A stretch of DNA of 64,000 nucleotides from Streptomyces sp. Sge12 (GTDB taxonomy: Bacteria; Actinomycetota; Actinomycetes; Streptomycetales; Streptomycetaceae), in contig NZ_CP020555.1 of the NCBI RefSeq assembly GCF_002080455.1, positions 4,669,501 to 4,733,500 of the forward strand. Reading direction: 5' to 3'. Below the pieces are notes generated by a model, which saw nothing but the letters and a program-made list of their open reading frames with translations, did no database searches and was not told the DNA's origin. A program made the position numbers and the translations under genes. How positions within the stretch are numbered: position 1 is the stretch's first letter; every line of letters begins with the position of its first letter. Below, in pieces: positions 1-8,653 of this stretch.

Positions 1-1
1 C

Positions 2-364
2 ATCCGCGAAGTCGCCGACGCCGGACAGGAGATCGGCTCGCACGGGCTGCTCCACCAGGACCTCACCGCGACCCCCGAGGACCTGCTCCAGCAGGAGCTG
101 CGGGGCAGCCGCGACCTGCTGCGCGAGCTGACCGGCACCCTGCCCGAAGGGTTCTGCTACCCGTACGGGCACCTCGACGCCCGGGTCGTCGACGCCACGC
201 GGGCCGCCGGGTACGGCTACGCCTGCGCCATCGACCCCGGACGCATGGCGGGTCCGTACGCGCTGCCGCGTACGCACATCAGCCAGGCCGACGGCGGCGC
301 CCGGCTGCGGATCAAGCAGATCCGCCACCAGGTGCGCGAGCTGCGGCGCGGGGTGCAGCGGTGA
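2..364 (+). CDS. polysaccharide deacetylase, C-terminal part (cut by window edge)
   Basis: The frame is open from the left edge to a TGA at 362-364, giving about 120 residues of a NodB-fold (carbohydrate esterase 4) deacetylase. These enzymes remove N- or O-acetyl groups from surface polysaccharide in a metal-dependent reaction. The metal-binding motif is visible near the edge as SHGLLH (SHxxxH type), followed by CYPYG, which stands where the family has RxPYG, so the usual Arg is replaced. The N-terminal Asp-containing motif lies outside the window. The stop overlaps the GTG of the next gene (GTGA), so the two are translationally coupled and this is probably the deacetylase of the polysaccharide locus that follows. 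Confidence 0.8.
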   Translation: MREVADAGQEIGSHGLLHQDLTATPEDLLQQELRGSRDLLRELTGTLPEGFCYPYGHLDARVVDATRAAGYGYACAIDPGRMAGPYALPRTHISQADGGARLRIKQIRHQVRELRRGVQR

Positions 365-1620
365 AGACGCTCCAGTCGGTCAAGGCCCTGCACATCATCA
401 CCGGACTCGGCGTCGGCGGCGCCGAGCAGCAACTGCGCCTGCTGCTGCGCCACATGCCCATGCAATGCGACGTACTCACGCTGACCAACCCCGGACCCGT
501 GGCCGAGGGGCTGCGCGCCGACGGGGTCCGGGTCGTCCACCTCGGCATGCGGGGCAACCGGGACCTGGGAGCGCTGCCCCGGCTGGTCAAATTCATCCGG
601 CGCGGTCAGTACGACCTCGTGCACACGCATCTGTACCGGGCCTGCGTGTACGGGCGCCTCGCGGCCCGGCTCGCCGGCACCGGGGCGACCGTGGCCACCG
701 AACACTCCCTCGGCGACGGCGAGATCGAGGGCAGGCCGCTGTCGGGCGGCGTACGCACCCTCTACCTGGCCAGCGAACGGCTGGGCGCGGCCACGGTGGC
801 CGTGTCGGACACCGTGGCCGCCCGGCTCGAGGGGTGGGGGGTGCCGGCCGCGCGGGTGCACGTCGTACCGAACGGGATCGAGGCCGTCCGCTTCCGCTTC
901 GACGAGGGCGTCCGGCGGGCCACCCGGGCCCGCACCGGGCTGCCCGAACGGGCCTTCGTGGTCGGCGGGGTCGGCCGGCTGGTCCCGGGCAAGCGGTTCG
1001 ACGTCCTGGTGCGGGCCGTGGCCGCGCTGCCGGGGGCGCACCTGCTGCTGGCCGGGGACGGGCCGGAGCGGGCGGGACTGCGCCGGCTGGCCGCCGAGCT
1101 CGGCGCGCAGAGCCGGATCCACCTGCTGGGGGAGCGGGATCCGCTGGGCGACAGCGCGGACGGCCGCACCCCGGGCATCCCGGCGCTGCTGGCCGCCATG
1201 GACGTCTTCGTCTCCCCGTCGCGGGAGGAAGCCTTCGGGCTGGCCGTCGTGGAGGCCCTGGCCGCCGGACTTCCCGTGCTGCACGTGACCTGCCCGGCCA
1301 TCGACGACCTCCCGGCGGCGCAGGCCCCCGGGGCCCGCCGCATCGGCACCGGCACCGAGGAACTCGTGGCCGCCCTGCGCGGCCACATGGAGGCGGGCGC
1401 GCGCCGACTGCCCCCACCGCAGGTGGTCCGCCGCTACGACATCGCCCGCAGCGCGCGGCAGCTGCTGGACGTGTACGACCTCGCCCTCTCGGCCGCGCCG
1501 GGTGCCACCGGTGCGACCCGGGGCCGCGCCGGTGCCGCCGTGCCCGGCGGCGCAGCCGTCGTCGGCGCCCGGCGCGAGCCGGTCGGCCCCGAACCGGCGG
1601 AGCCGACCGGCACCGGCTGA
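361..1620 (+). CDS. GT4 family glycosyltransferase
   Basis: This 419-residue retaining GT-B glycosyltransferase would transfer a sugar from a nucleotide donor to a growing surface glycan on the cytoplasmic side of the membrane. Visible motifs are the N-terminal Gly-rich loop GLGVGGAEQQL (about residues 16-26), the donor-domain start GRLVPGKRFDVLV, and the E-x7-E signature in EEAFGLAVVE (about 289-298). The last 45 residues are Ala/Gly/Pro-rich and look disordered. The GTG start overlaps the stop of the upstream deacetylase by four bases. From memory, the N-terminus resembles the glycosyltransferases of XrtA-type exopolysaccharide loci; the exact sugar cannot be told. Confidence 0.85.
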   Translation: MKTLQSVKALHIITGLGVGGAEQQLRLLLRHMPMQCDVLTLTNPGPVAEGLRADGVRVVHLGMRGNRDLGALPRLVKFIRRGQYDLVHTHLYRACVYGRLAARLAGTGATVATEHSLGDGEIEGRPLSGGVRTLYLASERLGAATVAVSDTVAARLEGWGVPAARVHVVPNGIEAVRFRFDEGVRRATRARTGLPERAFVVGGVGRLVPGKRFDVLVRAVAALPGAHLLLAGDGPERAGLRRLAAELGAQSRIHLLGERDPLGDSADGRTPGIPALLAAMDVFVSPSREEAFGLAVVEALAAGLPVLHVTCPAIDDLPAAQAPGARRIGTGTEELVAALRGHMEAGARRLPPPQVVRRYDIARSARQLLDVYDLALSAAPGATGATRGRAGAAVPGGAAVVGARREPVGPEPAEPTGTG

Positions 1621-1691
1621 TCCGTCCCCTCCCCGACGGGGTCCCGACGGGACCCGAAGGAACTCCCCTCACCCAGGAAGCGAGCACGTTC

Positions 1692-2513
1692 ATGGCCGAT
1701 ACCGCCGACCAGAAGAAGTCCGAGAAGAAGGCCGAGAGCAGGACCGACAGCAGGTCCGACAGCGGGGCCGAGAGCAGGTCGGAGCGGAGGGCGGACCACC
1801 GCTCCGAGCGGAGGCCGCGCCGCCGCAGGCTCTCGGCGCCCCTGTGGTGGCCGCTGCCCGCCTGCGCTCTGCTGGGGCTGGCCGCGGGCGGGGCGTACGG
1901 GGTGCTCAAGGCCCCCGAGTACGCCGCCACCAGCTATGTCGTCGCCGTACCCGACGACACCACCGAGCCGGCCACGGCCCTCGGCTTCGCCCAGGCCTAC
2001 GCCCGCATCGCGACCAGCAGCTCCACCCTCGCCTACGCCCAGCCGCGCGCGGGCATCAGCGCCGCGAAGCTGCGCACCCAGGTACGCGCGGAGACCTCCC
2101 CCGAGTCCCCGATGATCGCCATCACCGGTACCTCGAAGAGCCCCGCCGAGGCCGCCGACGTCGCGAACGCGGTCGCCGACGCCCTGTCCCTGAGCAGCAA
2201 TCAGGCCGCCAAGAACACCGGCGTCCAGCTGCTCCTGTTCAACCAGGCCGTCGCCCCCTCCGAGCCCGCCTCCCCGTCCGCCGCCATCAGCGGCGCCGTC
2301 GGCCTGTGCGCCGGCGGGCTGCTCGGCGGCCTGTGGCTGCTCGCCCGGCCGGGCCGCGCCCGGCGCGGCGAGGAGAGCACGGCCCGCGCGGCCGCCGGCT
2401 CCCCGGTCGCGTCCGCGGTGGAGCCCGCCGCCCCGGCCCCGGTCGAGGAGTACGCCTCGCTGCCCGCCCAGGGCGAGCCCACCTCGGCCAAGGAGAAGGA
2501 GTCCGTTCGATGA
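1692..2513 (+). CDS. Wzz-like chain-length / polysaccharide co-polymerase protein
   Basis: This 273-residue membrane protein has a very charged Ser/Arg/Lys/Glu N-terminus (residues 5-50) and a first membrane segment at about 55-75. An extracytoplasmic stretch follows, with the typical Wzz beginning (EYAATSYVV), then a second membrane segment near 200-225 and a Pro/Ala/Glu tail. Such proteins set polysaccharide chain length. The family kinase motif is absent, so any tyrosine-kinase partner must be elsewhere. The ATG at 1692 is the start because the reading frame upstream is only a shadow of the glycosyltransferase; a 71-bp gap separates them. It overlaps the next gene by ATGA. Confidence 0.75.
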   Translation: MADTADQKKSEKKAESRTDSRSDSGAESRSERRADHRSERRPRRRRLSAPLWWPLPACALLGLAAGGAYGVLKAPEYAATSYVVAVPDDTTEPATALGFAQAYARIATSSSTLAYAQPRAGISAAKLRTQVRAETSPESPMIAITGTSKSPAEAADVANAVADALSLSSNQAAKNTGVQLLLFNQAVAPSEPASPSAAISGAVGLCAGGLLGGLWLLARPGRARRGEESTARAAAGSPVASAVEPAAPAPVEEYASLPAQGEPTSAKEKESVR

Positions 2514-3652
2514 CTTCGGGCTCCGCCGGGGCCCTGTCGGTGACGCTGTGCCGCGACCCCCGGCAGTTCGCCGCGCTGGAGGAGTCGTGGAACAGGCTCT
2601 TCCGCGGCTGCCCCACCGCCACCCCCTTCCAGAGCCACGCCTGGCTCCACTCCTGGTGGCTGTCGTACGGCAAGGACGGCAGGCTCCGGATCGTCCTCGT
2701 CCGACGCGGCGAGGAGCTGGTCGGAGCGGCCCCGCTGATGCTCGTGCACCGGCCGATGCCGCTGCTGGTGCCGCTCGGCGGCCCCATCACCGACTACTTC
2801 GACGTGCTCGTGGCCGCGGAGCACGCCGGCCAGGTCGTCCCGGCGCTGGCCCGCGGGCTGCACCGGGCCGCCCGCGGCGCGGTGGTGGACCTGCGGGAGG
2901 TACGGCCCGGGGCCGCCGCCGAGGAGCTGTACCGGCAGTGGCCCGGCGTCTCCAGCCGGCTCGCCGACTCCACCTGCATGGAACTGCCCACGCTGCCGTT
3001 CGACGAGCTGGTCAAGCGGATGCCGGCCTCCGGCGCCCAGCGGGTGCGGGCCAAACTGCGCAAGACCGACGCGGCCGGGATCGAGGAGCACGAGGTCGGC
3101 GAGCAGGAGGTGCCGCGTGCCGTACGGACCCTGCTGCGGCTGCACGAGAAGCAGTGGCGCGGCCGCGGGGTGACCCCCGAGCACCTGCGGCCGCGCTTCG
3201 CCGAGCACCTCACCCGGGCCACCCGGCGGATGGTGCGGGCGGGCGAGAGCCGGCTGACGGAGTTCCGGCTGGACGGCAAGGTGGTGGCGGCCAACGTCAC
3301 GCTGCTGTCGTCCGGGCTCAGCGGCGGCTACCTCTACGGGGCCGACCCGGACCTGCGCAACCGGAAGGTGGACGTGGCGACGCTGCTGCTGCGCTACGAG
3401 GCCGGGCGGGCGCTCGCCGAGGGCCGGCCGGTGGTGAGCTTCCTGCGCGGCAACGAGCCGTACAAGAACCACTGGCGGCCCGCGACGGTCGTCAACCAGC
3501 GCTTCCTGCTGGCCACGGCGGCGCTCGCGCCCCTGCTGCGGCTGCACGAGTCGCAGGTGACGGGGCGCGAGCGGGCGGTGGACGTGCTGCGGGAGGCGCT
3601 GCCGGCCGCCAGGGACTGGCGGGCGCGGCTCAACGAACTGCGGGTGCGATGA
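2510..3652 (+). CDS. FemAB/BioF2-like GNAT acyltransferase (CelD type)
   Basis: This 380-residue protein has the duplicated GNAT fold of the Acetyltransf_6 (BioF2-like, CelD) family. The second half carries the typical block GGYLYGADPDLRNRK, then VDVATLLLRYEAGRAL and the signature FLRGNEPYKNHWRP. Members add acyl or aminoacyl groups to cell-envelope polymers, and FemAB-like members are standard parts of exosortase-associated exopolysaccharide loci. The ATG at 2510 overlaps the preceding stop (ATGA), which indicates coupling with the Wzz-like gene. It ends 5 bp before the convergent hydrolase gene, so no terminator fits between them. The acyl donor is unknown. Confidence 0.75.
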   Translation: MTSGSAGALSVTLCRDPRQFAALEESWNRLFRGCPTATPFQSHAWLHSWWLSYGKDGRLRIVLVRRGEELVGAAPLMLVHRPMPLLVPLGGPITDYFDVLVAAEHAGQVVPALARGLHRAARGAVVDLREVRPGAAAEELYRQWPGVSSRLADSTCMELPTLPFDELVKRMPASGAQRVRAKLRKTDAAGIEEHEVGEQEVPRAVRTLLRLHEKQWRGRGVTPEHLRPRFAEHLTRATRRMVRAGESRLTEFRLDGKVVAANVTLLSSGLSGGYLYGADPDLRNRKVDVATLLLRYEAGRALAEGRPVVSFLRGNEPYKNHWRPATVVNQRFLLATAALAPLLRLHESQVTGRERAVDVLREALPAARDWRARLNELRVR

Positions 3653-3657
3653 CCCGT

Positions 3658-5292
3658 CTAGAAGGGCCAGGTGCCGGAACCCTTGCCGAAGTCCAGCTTG
3701 ATGCAGACCGCCTGATTGCCGACCAGCTTGGAGAGCCACTCGCCGAAGTTGAGCGGCACGCACCACTGCTTGCTGTTGACCGGCGGAGGGGTCGGCTCCG
3801 GCAGGGGCTTCGGCGGGGTCGGCTCGGGCTTCGGCACGACCGGGCTCGGGGTGACCGGGCTCGGGACGGCCGGGCTGGGGACGGCCGGCGAGGGCGCCGG
3901 CACCTGGGGCGTGGGGACCACCGGAGTGGGCTCGGGCTCGGGGACCTCGGGCGTCGGGACGAGCGGGCTGGGTGCCACCGGACTGGGGACGACCGGGCTC
4001 GGGGCGACCGGACTGGGGACGACCGGGCTCGGGGCGACCGGGCTCGGGACCGGCGTCGGGGTGACCGGCGTCGGGGTGACCGGCGTCGGGGTGACCGGCG
4101 TCGGGACGAGCGGGCTCGGGGCCACGGGCGACGGTGTGGGTGCCGGCGTGGGCGTGGGGCTGGGCACTTCCGGAGTCGGGACCTGCGGAGTCGGGACCTG
4201 GGGCGTCGGGACCTGCGGGGTCGGCACGACCGGCGTGGGCACCACGGGGGTCGGGACCACCGGGGTCGGGACCACGGGCGTGGGCACCACCGGGGTCGGG
4301 ACCACCGGGCCGGGCCGCTCGGGCGTCAGCGCGTCGCGGAAGACCTTCGCGGACTGCGGGTTGTCCTTGCACTGCCACACGCCGTGCGGGCAGTAGTCGG
4401 TGATGGTGTGGTAGAGCGGCTTGTGCTGCTGGATCCACTTCAGCATGCGCCGTACGTACTCCGGGTTGTCCCCGCGCCGGAACAGGCCCCACTCCGGGTA
4501 GGAGACCGGCTTGCCGTGTGCTTTCGCGAAGTCCACGTGCTGCTGGAGTCCGTACGGCTGGGTGATCTGGTCGTCGAAGGTCTGGCCGGGCCCCTGGTCG
4601 TACGTGTCCATTCCGATGACGTCGACCACGTCGTCGCCCGGGTAGCACTTCGTCCAGCCGATCGCGTCCGTACCCCGGTTCGGCGCGAAGTCGAAGGTGA
4701 ACTCCTGCCCCGGGACGGCGCGCATCGTCTTGACGATCCGCCGCCAGTACGCCTTCCAGTTCTCCGGGTCCGGGGCGCAGCGGTGGGTGTAGGTGACGCC
4801 GTTCATCTCCCAGCCGAGCACGATCACCGTGTCCGGGACGCCCAGCTCGACCAGCCGCTCGCCGAGCTCGCGGAAGTGCCCGTCGAACTGGCCCTGCGCA
4901 CCCGCCCTGATCAGCTGGGCCACCCGGCGGTCGGAGACCCGGCCCTCGTTGCGTTCCTGCATGGGCACGTTGAGGACGAACAGCCGGTCGTGCCCCTCCC
5001 GGCGCCAGTCGGCCCAGTCCTCCAGGAACGACACCCGGCCCTCGATGCCCGCCCATGTGTCGCCGGGCAGATAGGTGTGGCCGACCCGGATCTCCTTGCC
5101 GCCCAGCCAGCTCGACAGGTACGGGATCCGGGCCACCCCGGGCGGCCCGTAGTCGAGATAGGCGCCCATGGCGATGTCGGAGCCCTCCGGCCGGTCCTCC
5201 TCCGGAGCCGCGAGCGCGGCACCGGTGGCCAGCAGTCCGGCCGTGACCGTACCGATGCAGGTGCTCGCCAGTCGGCGGCGTGGTCTGGGCAT
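3658..5292 (-). CDS. secreted GH26-like glycoside hydrolase with Pro-Thr repeat tail
   Basis: This 544-residue exported protein starts at ATG 5292, preceded by GGGAG; an in-frame start at 5331 has no such site. A signal peptide (RPRRRLASTC then a hydrophobic run ending ALAA, about residues 4-29) is followed by a (beta/alpha)8 domain. The proposed acid/base Glu162 lies in GWEMNG and the nucleophile Glu267 in SYPEWG, the arrangement of clan A family 26 enzymes. Residues 323-510 are a VVPTP-type repeat linker, and a short two-Cys C-terminal segment follows. It faces the polysaccharide genes convergently and could trim or release that polymer. Substrate is not deducible. Confidence 0.7.
   Translation of the reverse strand: MPRPRRRLASTCIGTVTAGLLATGAALAAPEEDRPEGSDIAMGAYLDYGPPGVARIPYLSSWLGGKEIRVGHTYLPGDTWAGIEGRVSFLEDWADWRREGHDRLFVLNVPMQERNEGRVSDRRVAQLIRAGAQGQFDGHFRELGERLVELGVPDTVIVLGWEMNGVTYTHRCAPDPENWKAYWRRIVKTMRAVPGQEFTFDFAPNRGTDAIGWTKCYPGDDVVDVIGMDTYDQGPGQTFDDQITQPYGLQQHVDFAKAHGKPVSYPEWGLFRRGDNPEYVRRMLKWIQQHKPLYHTITDYCPHGVWQCKDNPQSAKVFRDALTPERPGPVVPTPVVPTPVVPTPVVPTPVVPTPVVPTPQVPTPQVPTPQVPTPEVPSPTPTPAPTPSPVAPSPLVPTPVTPTPVTPTPVTPTPVPSPVAPSPVVPSPVAPSPVVPSPVAPSPLVPTPEVPEPEPTPVVPTPQVPAPSPAVPSPAVPSPVTPSPVVPKPEPTPPKPLPEPTPPPVNSKQWCVPLNFGEWLSKLVGNQAVCIKLDFGKGSGTWPF
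3790..4314 (-). repeat. in-frame Pro-Thr/Pro-Val minisatellite in hydrolase gene
   Basis: Tandem 12- to 15-bp units, reading GGGGTCGGGACCACC-like on the + strand, encode VVPTP, TPVTP and PSPVAP blocks of the linker of the GH26-like enzyme. The frame is kept throughout. Such extended proline-rich linkers commonly span peptidoglycan or act as flexible spacers. The unit number is probably variable between strains. Confidence 0.8.
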
Positions 5293-5355
5293 GGCGTCTC
5301 CCGAGCTTTCCTGAATCGGTGTGCTTACCAAAGACGTTAGGCATCACATCTGACG

Positions 5356-5389
5356 AATGGCCTGTCCGGTGCCTGCCGCGTAGGCCATT
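5356..5389. promoter_or_regulatory. inverted repeat in divergent promoter region
   Basis: AATGGCC at 5356-5362 and its exact complement GGCCATT at 5383-5389 are separated by 20 bp. They lie in the 132-bp gap between the GH26-like gene (-) and the ATP-grasp gene (+). The position suits an operator serving both directions. No regulator gene is adjacent, and the assignment is inference. Confidence 0.35.
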
Positions 5390-5424
5390 AGCAGGTGCAC
5401 ACCACCCCCGCTTGGTCCGACTAG

Positions 5425-6975
5425 GTGAAAGACACCGCTGCCATGCACGCCTATCTCAACCATGTGCCCGCCGTTGTGCTCAGACTCGATCGCAATCCGT
5501 TCCACCACGGAACCCTCGGCGCCGTCAGATCCCTCGGCCGCAAGGGCGTGGAGGTCCATGCCGTCGTCGAGGCCGGGGGAGGTCCCGTGGGGCGTTCGCG
5601 GTATCTGCGCGCCGTGCATCCCGGGCCGGCGGGCGGCCTGGACCCGGAGGCGCCCGAGACGCTGCTGGAGTGCCTGACCGGGGTGTCGGAGCGGATCGGC
5701 CGACCGGCCGTGCTCATCGCCATGGACGACCTGAGCGCGATCGCCGTGTCCCGGGTCGCGCCGATGCTCCGCGAGCGTTTCCGGATTCCCCATCAGCCCG
5801 ACAATCTGCCCGCCCGGGTGGCCGACAAGGCCGAGCTGTCGCGGCTCTGCGCGCGGTGGGACGTCCCGCACCCGGAGACCGTGATCCCGGCGAGCGGGGC
5901 CGAGGCGGCCGAGGCGGCCTGGCGGCTGGGCCTGCCGGTGATCGCCAAGTGGAGCCGGCCCTGGCTGCTGCCCGCCGGGGCGGACGGACTGCGCAGCACC
6001 ATGCTGCTGCACACCACCGCCGAGGCGCGCCGGCTCTTCGAGCGTTCCGCCGAGGCCGGGAGCCGGCTGCTGCTGCAGCGGTTCCTGCCGGCCGGGCCGG
6101 ACACCGACTGGTTCTTCCACGGCGCCTTCGCGCGCGGCGGGCGGCCGCTGCTCGCGGGCTCGGGCCGCAAGGAGCTGTCCTGGCCGGTGCGGACGGGCCT
6201 GACGGCCGTGGGGCGCTGGCTGCCCGATCCGGCGGTGGAGGAGGCGGGGCTGCGGCTCGCCGAACGGCTCGGCTACCAGGGGATCCTGGACCTGGACTTC
6301 CGCCGCGACGAGCGGGGCTGCTTCCGGCTGGTGGACTTCAACCCCCGCCCGGGCGCGCAGTTCCGGCTGTTCGCGGACGCGGCCGGGCTCGACGTCGTCC
6401 AGGCGATGTACCTGGACCTGACGGGCCAGCAGGTCCCGCAGCCCTCGGGCGGACCGGGCCGGGTGTTCGTCGCCGAGAACTACGCGCTGCTGGCGGCGGT
6501 CCGGGGCGGGTCGCTGCCGCGCCGCCGGGCGGCGGGCCCCGCGGGAGCGGCCGGGCCGGCGGGGGCGCCGAGGGCGTCGGCCCCCGTACCGCCGGGTGCT
6601 GACCGGCCGTCGGACCGGCGGGCGGCCCCGAAGCGGGACGCCGAGCGCGGGCGGGTCGAGACGGCCTGGTTCGCGGGCGACGACCTGATGCCCTTCCTGG
6701 CGATGCTCGGCGCCCTGCTGGGCCGCGGCGCGGGGAAGGGCGTACGGGCCCTGCGCGGGGTTCCGGAGCAGGGCCGCCGCACGGCGCGGGCGGTCGCCCG
6801 CGCGCCCCGCCAGCGCGGCCGGAGCCAGGACTCCACCGGGTCCACGGACTCCGCCGGGTCCACAGGCTCCGCCGGGTCCACAGGCTCCGCCGGGTCCACC
6901 GGCTCCGCCGGACCGGCCTCCCGGCCCGTTCCGCCGGAGGCCTCGGCCGAGCCGGACGAGCTGGTGACCCGTTGA
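5425..6975 (+). CDS. ATP-grasp carboxylate-amine ligase-like protein
   Basis: This 516-residue protein has a pre-ATP-grasp N-domain (about 15-110), an ATP-binding subdomain with the lysine of VIAKWS, the QRFLPAGPDTD strand, and the metal/phosphate end DLDFRRDE ... VDFNPRPGAQ, where the Asp and Asn would bind Mg-ATP. It should couple ATP hydrolysis to formation of an amide or related bond. The C-terminal 150 residues are low complexity and include a SAGSTG repeat. GTG 5425 is used here; ATG 5443 (MHAYLNHV) is an equally possible start, as neither has a good ribosome site. Position in the polysaccharide locus suggests it modifies a sugar acid or amino-acid substituent. Confidence 0.7.
   Translation: MKDTAAMHAYLNHVPAVVLRLDRNPFHHGTLGAVRSLGRKGVEVHAVVEAGGGPVGRSRYLRAVHPGPAGGLDPEAPETLLECLTGVSERIGRPAVLIAMDDLSAIAVSRVAPMLRERFRIPHQPDNLPARVADKAELSRLCARWDVPHPETVIPASGAEAAEAAWRLGLPVIAKWSRPWLLPAGADGLRSTMLLHTTAEARRLFERSAEAGSRLLLQRFLPAGPDTDWFFHGAFARGGRPLLAGSGRKELSWPVRTGLTAVGRWLPDPAVEEAGLRLAERLGYQGILDLDFRRDERGCFRLVDFNPRPGAQFRLFADAAGLDVVQAMYLDLTGQQVPQPSGGPGRVFVAENYALLAAVRGGSLPRRRAAGPAGAAGPAGAPRASAPVPPGADRPSDRRAAPKRDAERGRVETAWFAGDDLMPFLAMLGALLGRGAGKGVRALRGVPEQGRRTARAVARAPRQRGRSQDSTGSTDSAGSTGSAGSTGSAGSTGSAGPASRPVPPEASAEPDELVTR
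6836..6907 (+). repeat. four 18-bp tandem repeats within ATP-grasp gene
   Basis: Four consecutive copies of an 18-bp unit (CCGGGTCCACAGGCTCCG and close variants) encode the SAGSTG tract in the C-terminal tail of the ATP-grasp protein. Being a multiple of three, the unit keeps the frame when copy number changes. Confidence 0.9.
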
Positions 6976-7057
6976 ACGTGCCCGCGCCCGCGCCCGTGCC
7001 CGTGCCCGTCGCCGCGGACCGGGCCGGGCCCGTGACCATCGAGTGGGAGGAACGGCC

Positions 7058-8368
7058 GTGACGCGGATCGACGATCTCGTGGTGATCGGCGCGGGCCCGT
7101 ACGGGCTGTCGATCGCCGCCCACGCGGCGGCCGCGGGTCTCGACGTACGGGTGCTGGGACGGCCGATGGCCTCCTGGCGCGACCACATGCCCGGCGGCAT
7201 GTTCCTGAAGTCGGAGCCCTGGTCGTCCAACCTGTCCGCGCCCGACGGGCGGCACACGCTGGCCGACTACTGCGCCACCCTCGGAACGGTCTCGGAACAC
7301 GGCACTCCGCTGCCGATCGGTACGTTCAGTGCGTACGGGATGTGGTTCGCCCGGCAGGCCGCGCCCGAGGTGGAGGAGGTGACCGTGCTGGAGGTGACCC
7401 CGCAGGGCGACGGCTTCCGCATCCGCACCGCCGAGGGCCCGCCCCTGCTCGCGCGTACGGTGGCCCTCGCGGTCGGGGTGATGCCCTTCGTCCACCATCC
7501 CGAGGCGCTGCGGGACCTCCCGCCCGGGCACTACTCGCACAGCAGCGGCCACCGGGACCTGAGCCGGTTCGAGGGCCGCGAGGTGGCCGTGCTCGGGGCC
7601 GGGCAGGCGGCCCTGGAGACGGCCGCCCTGCTGGCCGAGCAGGGGGCCCGGCCCTGCCTGGTCGCCCGGCGCACCCGGCTGAACTGGAACACCGTCCCGC
7701 AGCCCCTGGAGCGGCCCCCGCTGCGGGCCCTGCGCGACCCCCACAGCGGGCTCGGCACCGGCTGGCGCAGCTGGGTCTGGTCGGAGCTGCCCTGGGCGGT
7801 GCGCCGGCTGCCCGCGCCCACCCGGGAGCGGATCGCGGCGACCGCGCTGGGCCCGGCCGGCGCCTGGTGGCTTCGGGACCGCTTCGAGCGGCGCGTCCCC
7901 GTGCTGCTCGGGCACCGGCTGCACCGGGCGGTGGCGGTGGGCGAGCGGACCCGGCTCGGGCTGACCAGCCGGGCCGGGGAGTCGGTCGTGCTGGACACCG
8001 CGCACGTCATCGCCGCCACCGGGTTCCTTCCGGAACTGGACCGGCTGGAGCTGCTCGACGCGGGGCTGCGGGCCGCTCTGGAGACAGTGGGGCACAGCGG
8101 GGCGCCGGAGCTGAGCCCCGGGTTCGAGTCCTCGTGGCCCGGACTGTTCTTCGCGGGGCTGCTGACGGCTCCCTCATTCGGCCCTTCCATGCGATTCGTA
8201 CACGGCGCAGGCTTCACGGCGGGGAGACTGGTGAGAGGAGTCCGCAAGCGCCTCGGCGCCCGGGGTCCGCGGCCGGGTTCCCCCGGCGTCGCCCGGCCGG
8301 ACCGGGCTGCGTCCCCCGGGCACCTTCCGGGGGTACCCCCAGGGCATCCGAAGACGTATCTGCGGTGA
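7058..8368 (+). CDS. FAD-dependent NAD(P)-binding oxidoreductase
   Basis: This 436-residue protein has an N-terminal FAD dinucleotide fold (VVIGAGPYGLSIAAHA) and a second nucleotide-binding fold (VAVLGAGQAALETAALLA, near residue 177), the layout of class B flavoprotein or SidA-like monooxygenases. A substrate-dependent hydroxylation or oxidation is likely. GTG 7058 is chosen over 7043 because GGGAGG sits 7 nt before it. The protein follows the ATP-grasp gene by 82 bp on the same strand. The pair could modify and ligate an amino compound for the polysaccharide, but that is inference. The Pro/Gly/Arg tail after residue 400 is low complexity. Confidence 0.75.
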   Translation: MTRIDDLVVIGAGPYGLSIAAHAAAAGLDVRVLGRPMASWRDHMPGGMFLKSEPWSSNLSAPDGRHTLADYCATLGTVSEHGTPLPIGTFSAYGMWFARQAAPEVEEVTVLEVTPQGDGFRIRTAEGPPLLARTVALAVGVMPFVHHPEALRDLPPGHYSHSSGHRDLSRFEGREVAVLGAGQAALETAALLAEQGARPCLVARRTRLNWNTVPQPLERPPLRALRDPHSGLGTGWRSWVWSELPWAVRRLPAPTRERIAATALGPAGAWWLRDRFERRVPVLLGHRLHRAVAVGERTRLGLTSRAGESVVLDTAHVIAATGFLPELDRLELLDAGLRAALETVGHSGAPELSPGFESSWPGLFFAGLLTAPSFGPSMRFVHGAGFTAGRLVRGVRKRLGARGPRPGSPGVARPDRAASPGHLPGVPPGHPKTYLR

Positions 8369-8389
8369 GATCCGCGGAGAGAGGGGTCC

Positions 8390-8650
8390 GTGATGAGCTC
8401 GGAGCGATCGCAGGGCCGCGGCTGGGTACGCATTCCCGCCAGCCGCGGGGAACAGCCCGCCAGGGCCAGGGCCGGCGGGTACGACCGGGCCCCGTACGCG
8501 GGCCCGTACGCGACGGCCTCGCACGCCGACCAGCCCACGATCTACCTCTCCGTGGTCAAACGCTGGCGGGAGGCCGGGCGCACCCTTCCGGGGCATCCTG
8601 ACGAGGAGTGGGAGAGGCTGATCTCCCAGCCGTGCTGGCCCGGCCGTTAG
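8390..8650 (+). CDS. small conserved hypothetical protein
   Basis: An 86-residue basic N-half (RGWVRIPASRGEQPARARAGG) is followed by a short conserved-looking segment TIYLSVVKRWREAGRTLPG and a WERL helix. Translation can begin at GTG 8390 or ATG 8393; GAGAGAGGGG precedes both. No domain is recognised. It ends three bases before the GTG of the SpoIIE-type phosphatase gene, so the two are co-transcribed and perhaps functionally linked. The coding bias agrees with the strand. Confidence 0.6.
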   Translation: MMSSERSQGRGWVRIPASRGEQPARARAGGYDRAPYAGPYATASHADQPTIYLSVVKRWREAGRTLPGHPDEEWERLISQPCWPGR

Positions 8651-8653
8651 GGG

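Noticed and set aside
217..1386. Very long antisense frames opposite real genes (for example 217-1386, 2201-5347, 12941-17167 beyond the P450)
   Set aside because: Typical high-GC shadows: composition is Arg/Pro/Ala/Gly repeats, with no ribosome sites and no recognisable domains.
3790..4314. Regular repeats suggesting a CRISPR array
   Set aside because: Units are 12-15 bp, contiguous without unique spacers, and encode a proline-threonine linker in frame.
5293..5331. Longer N-terminus of the GH26-like protein
   Set aside because: It would place 13 residues before the signal peptide and has no ribosome site, whereas ATG 5292 has GGGAG and a proper signal sequence.
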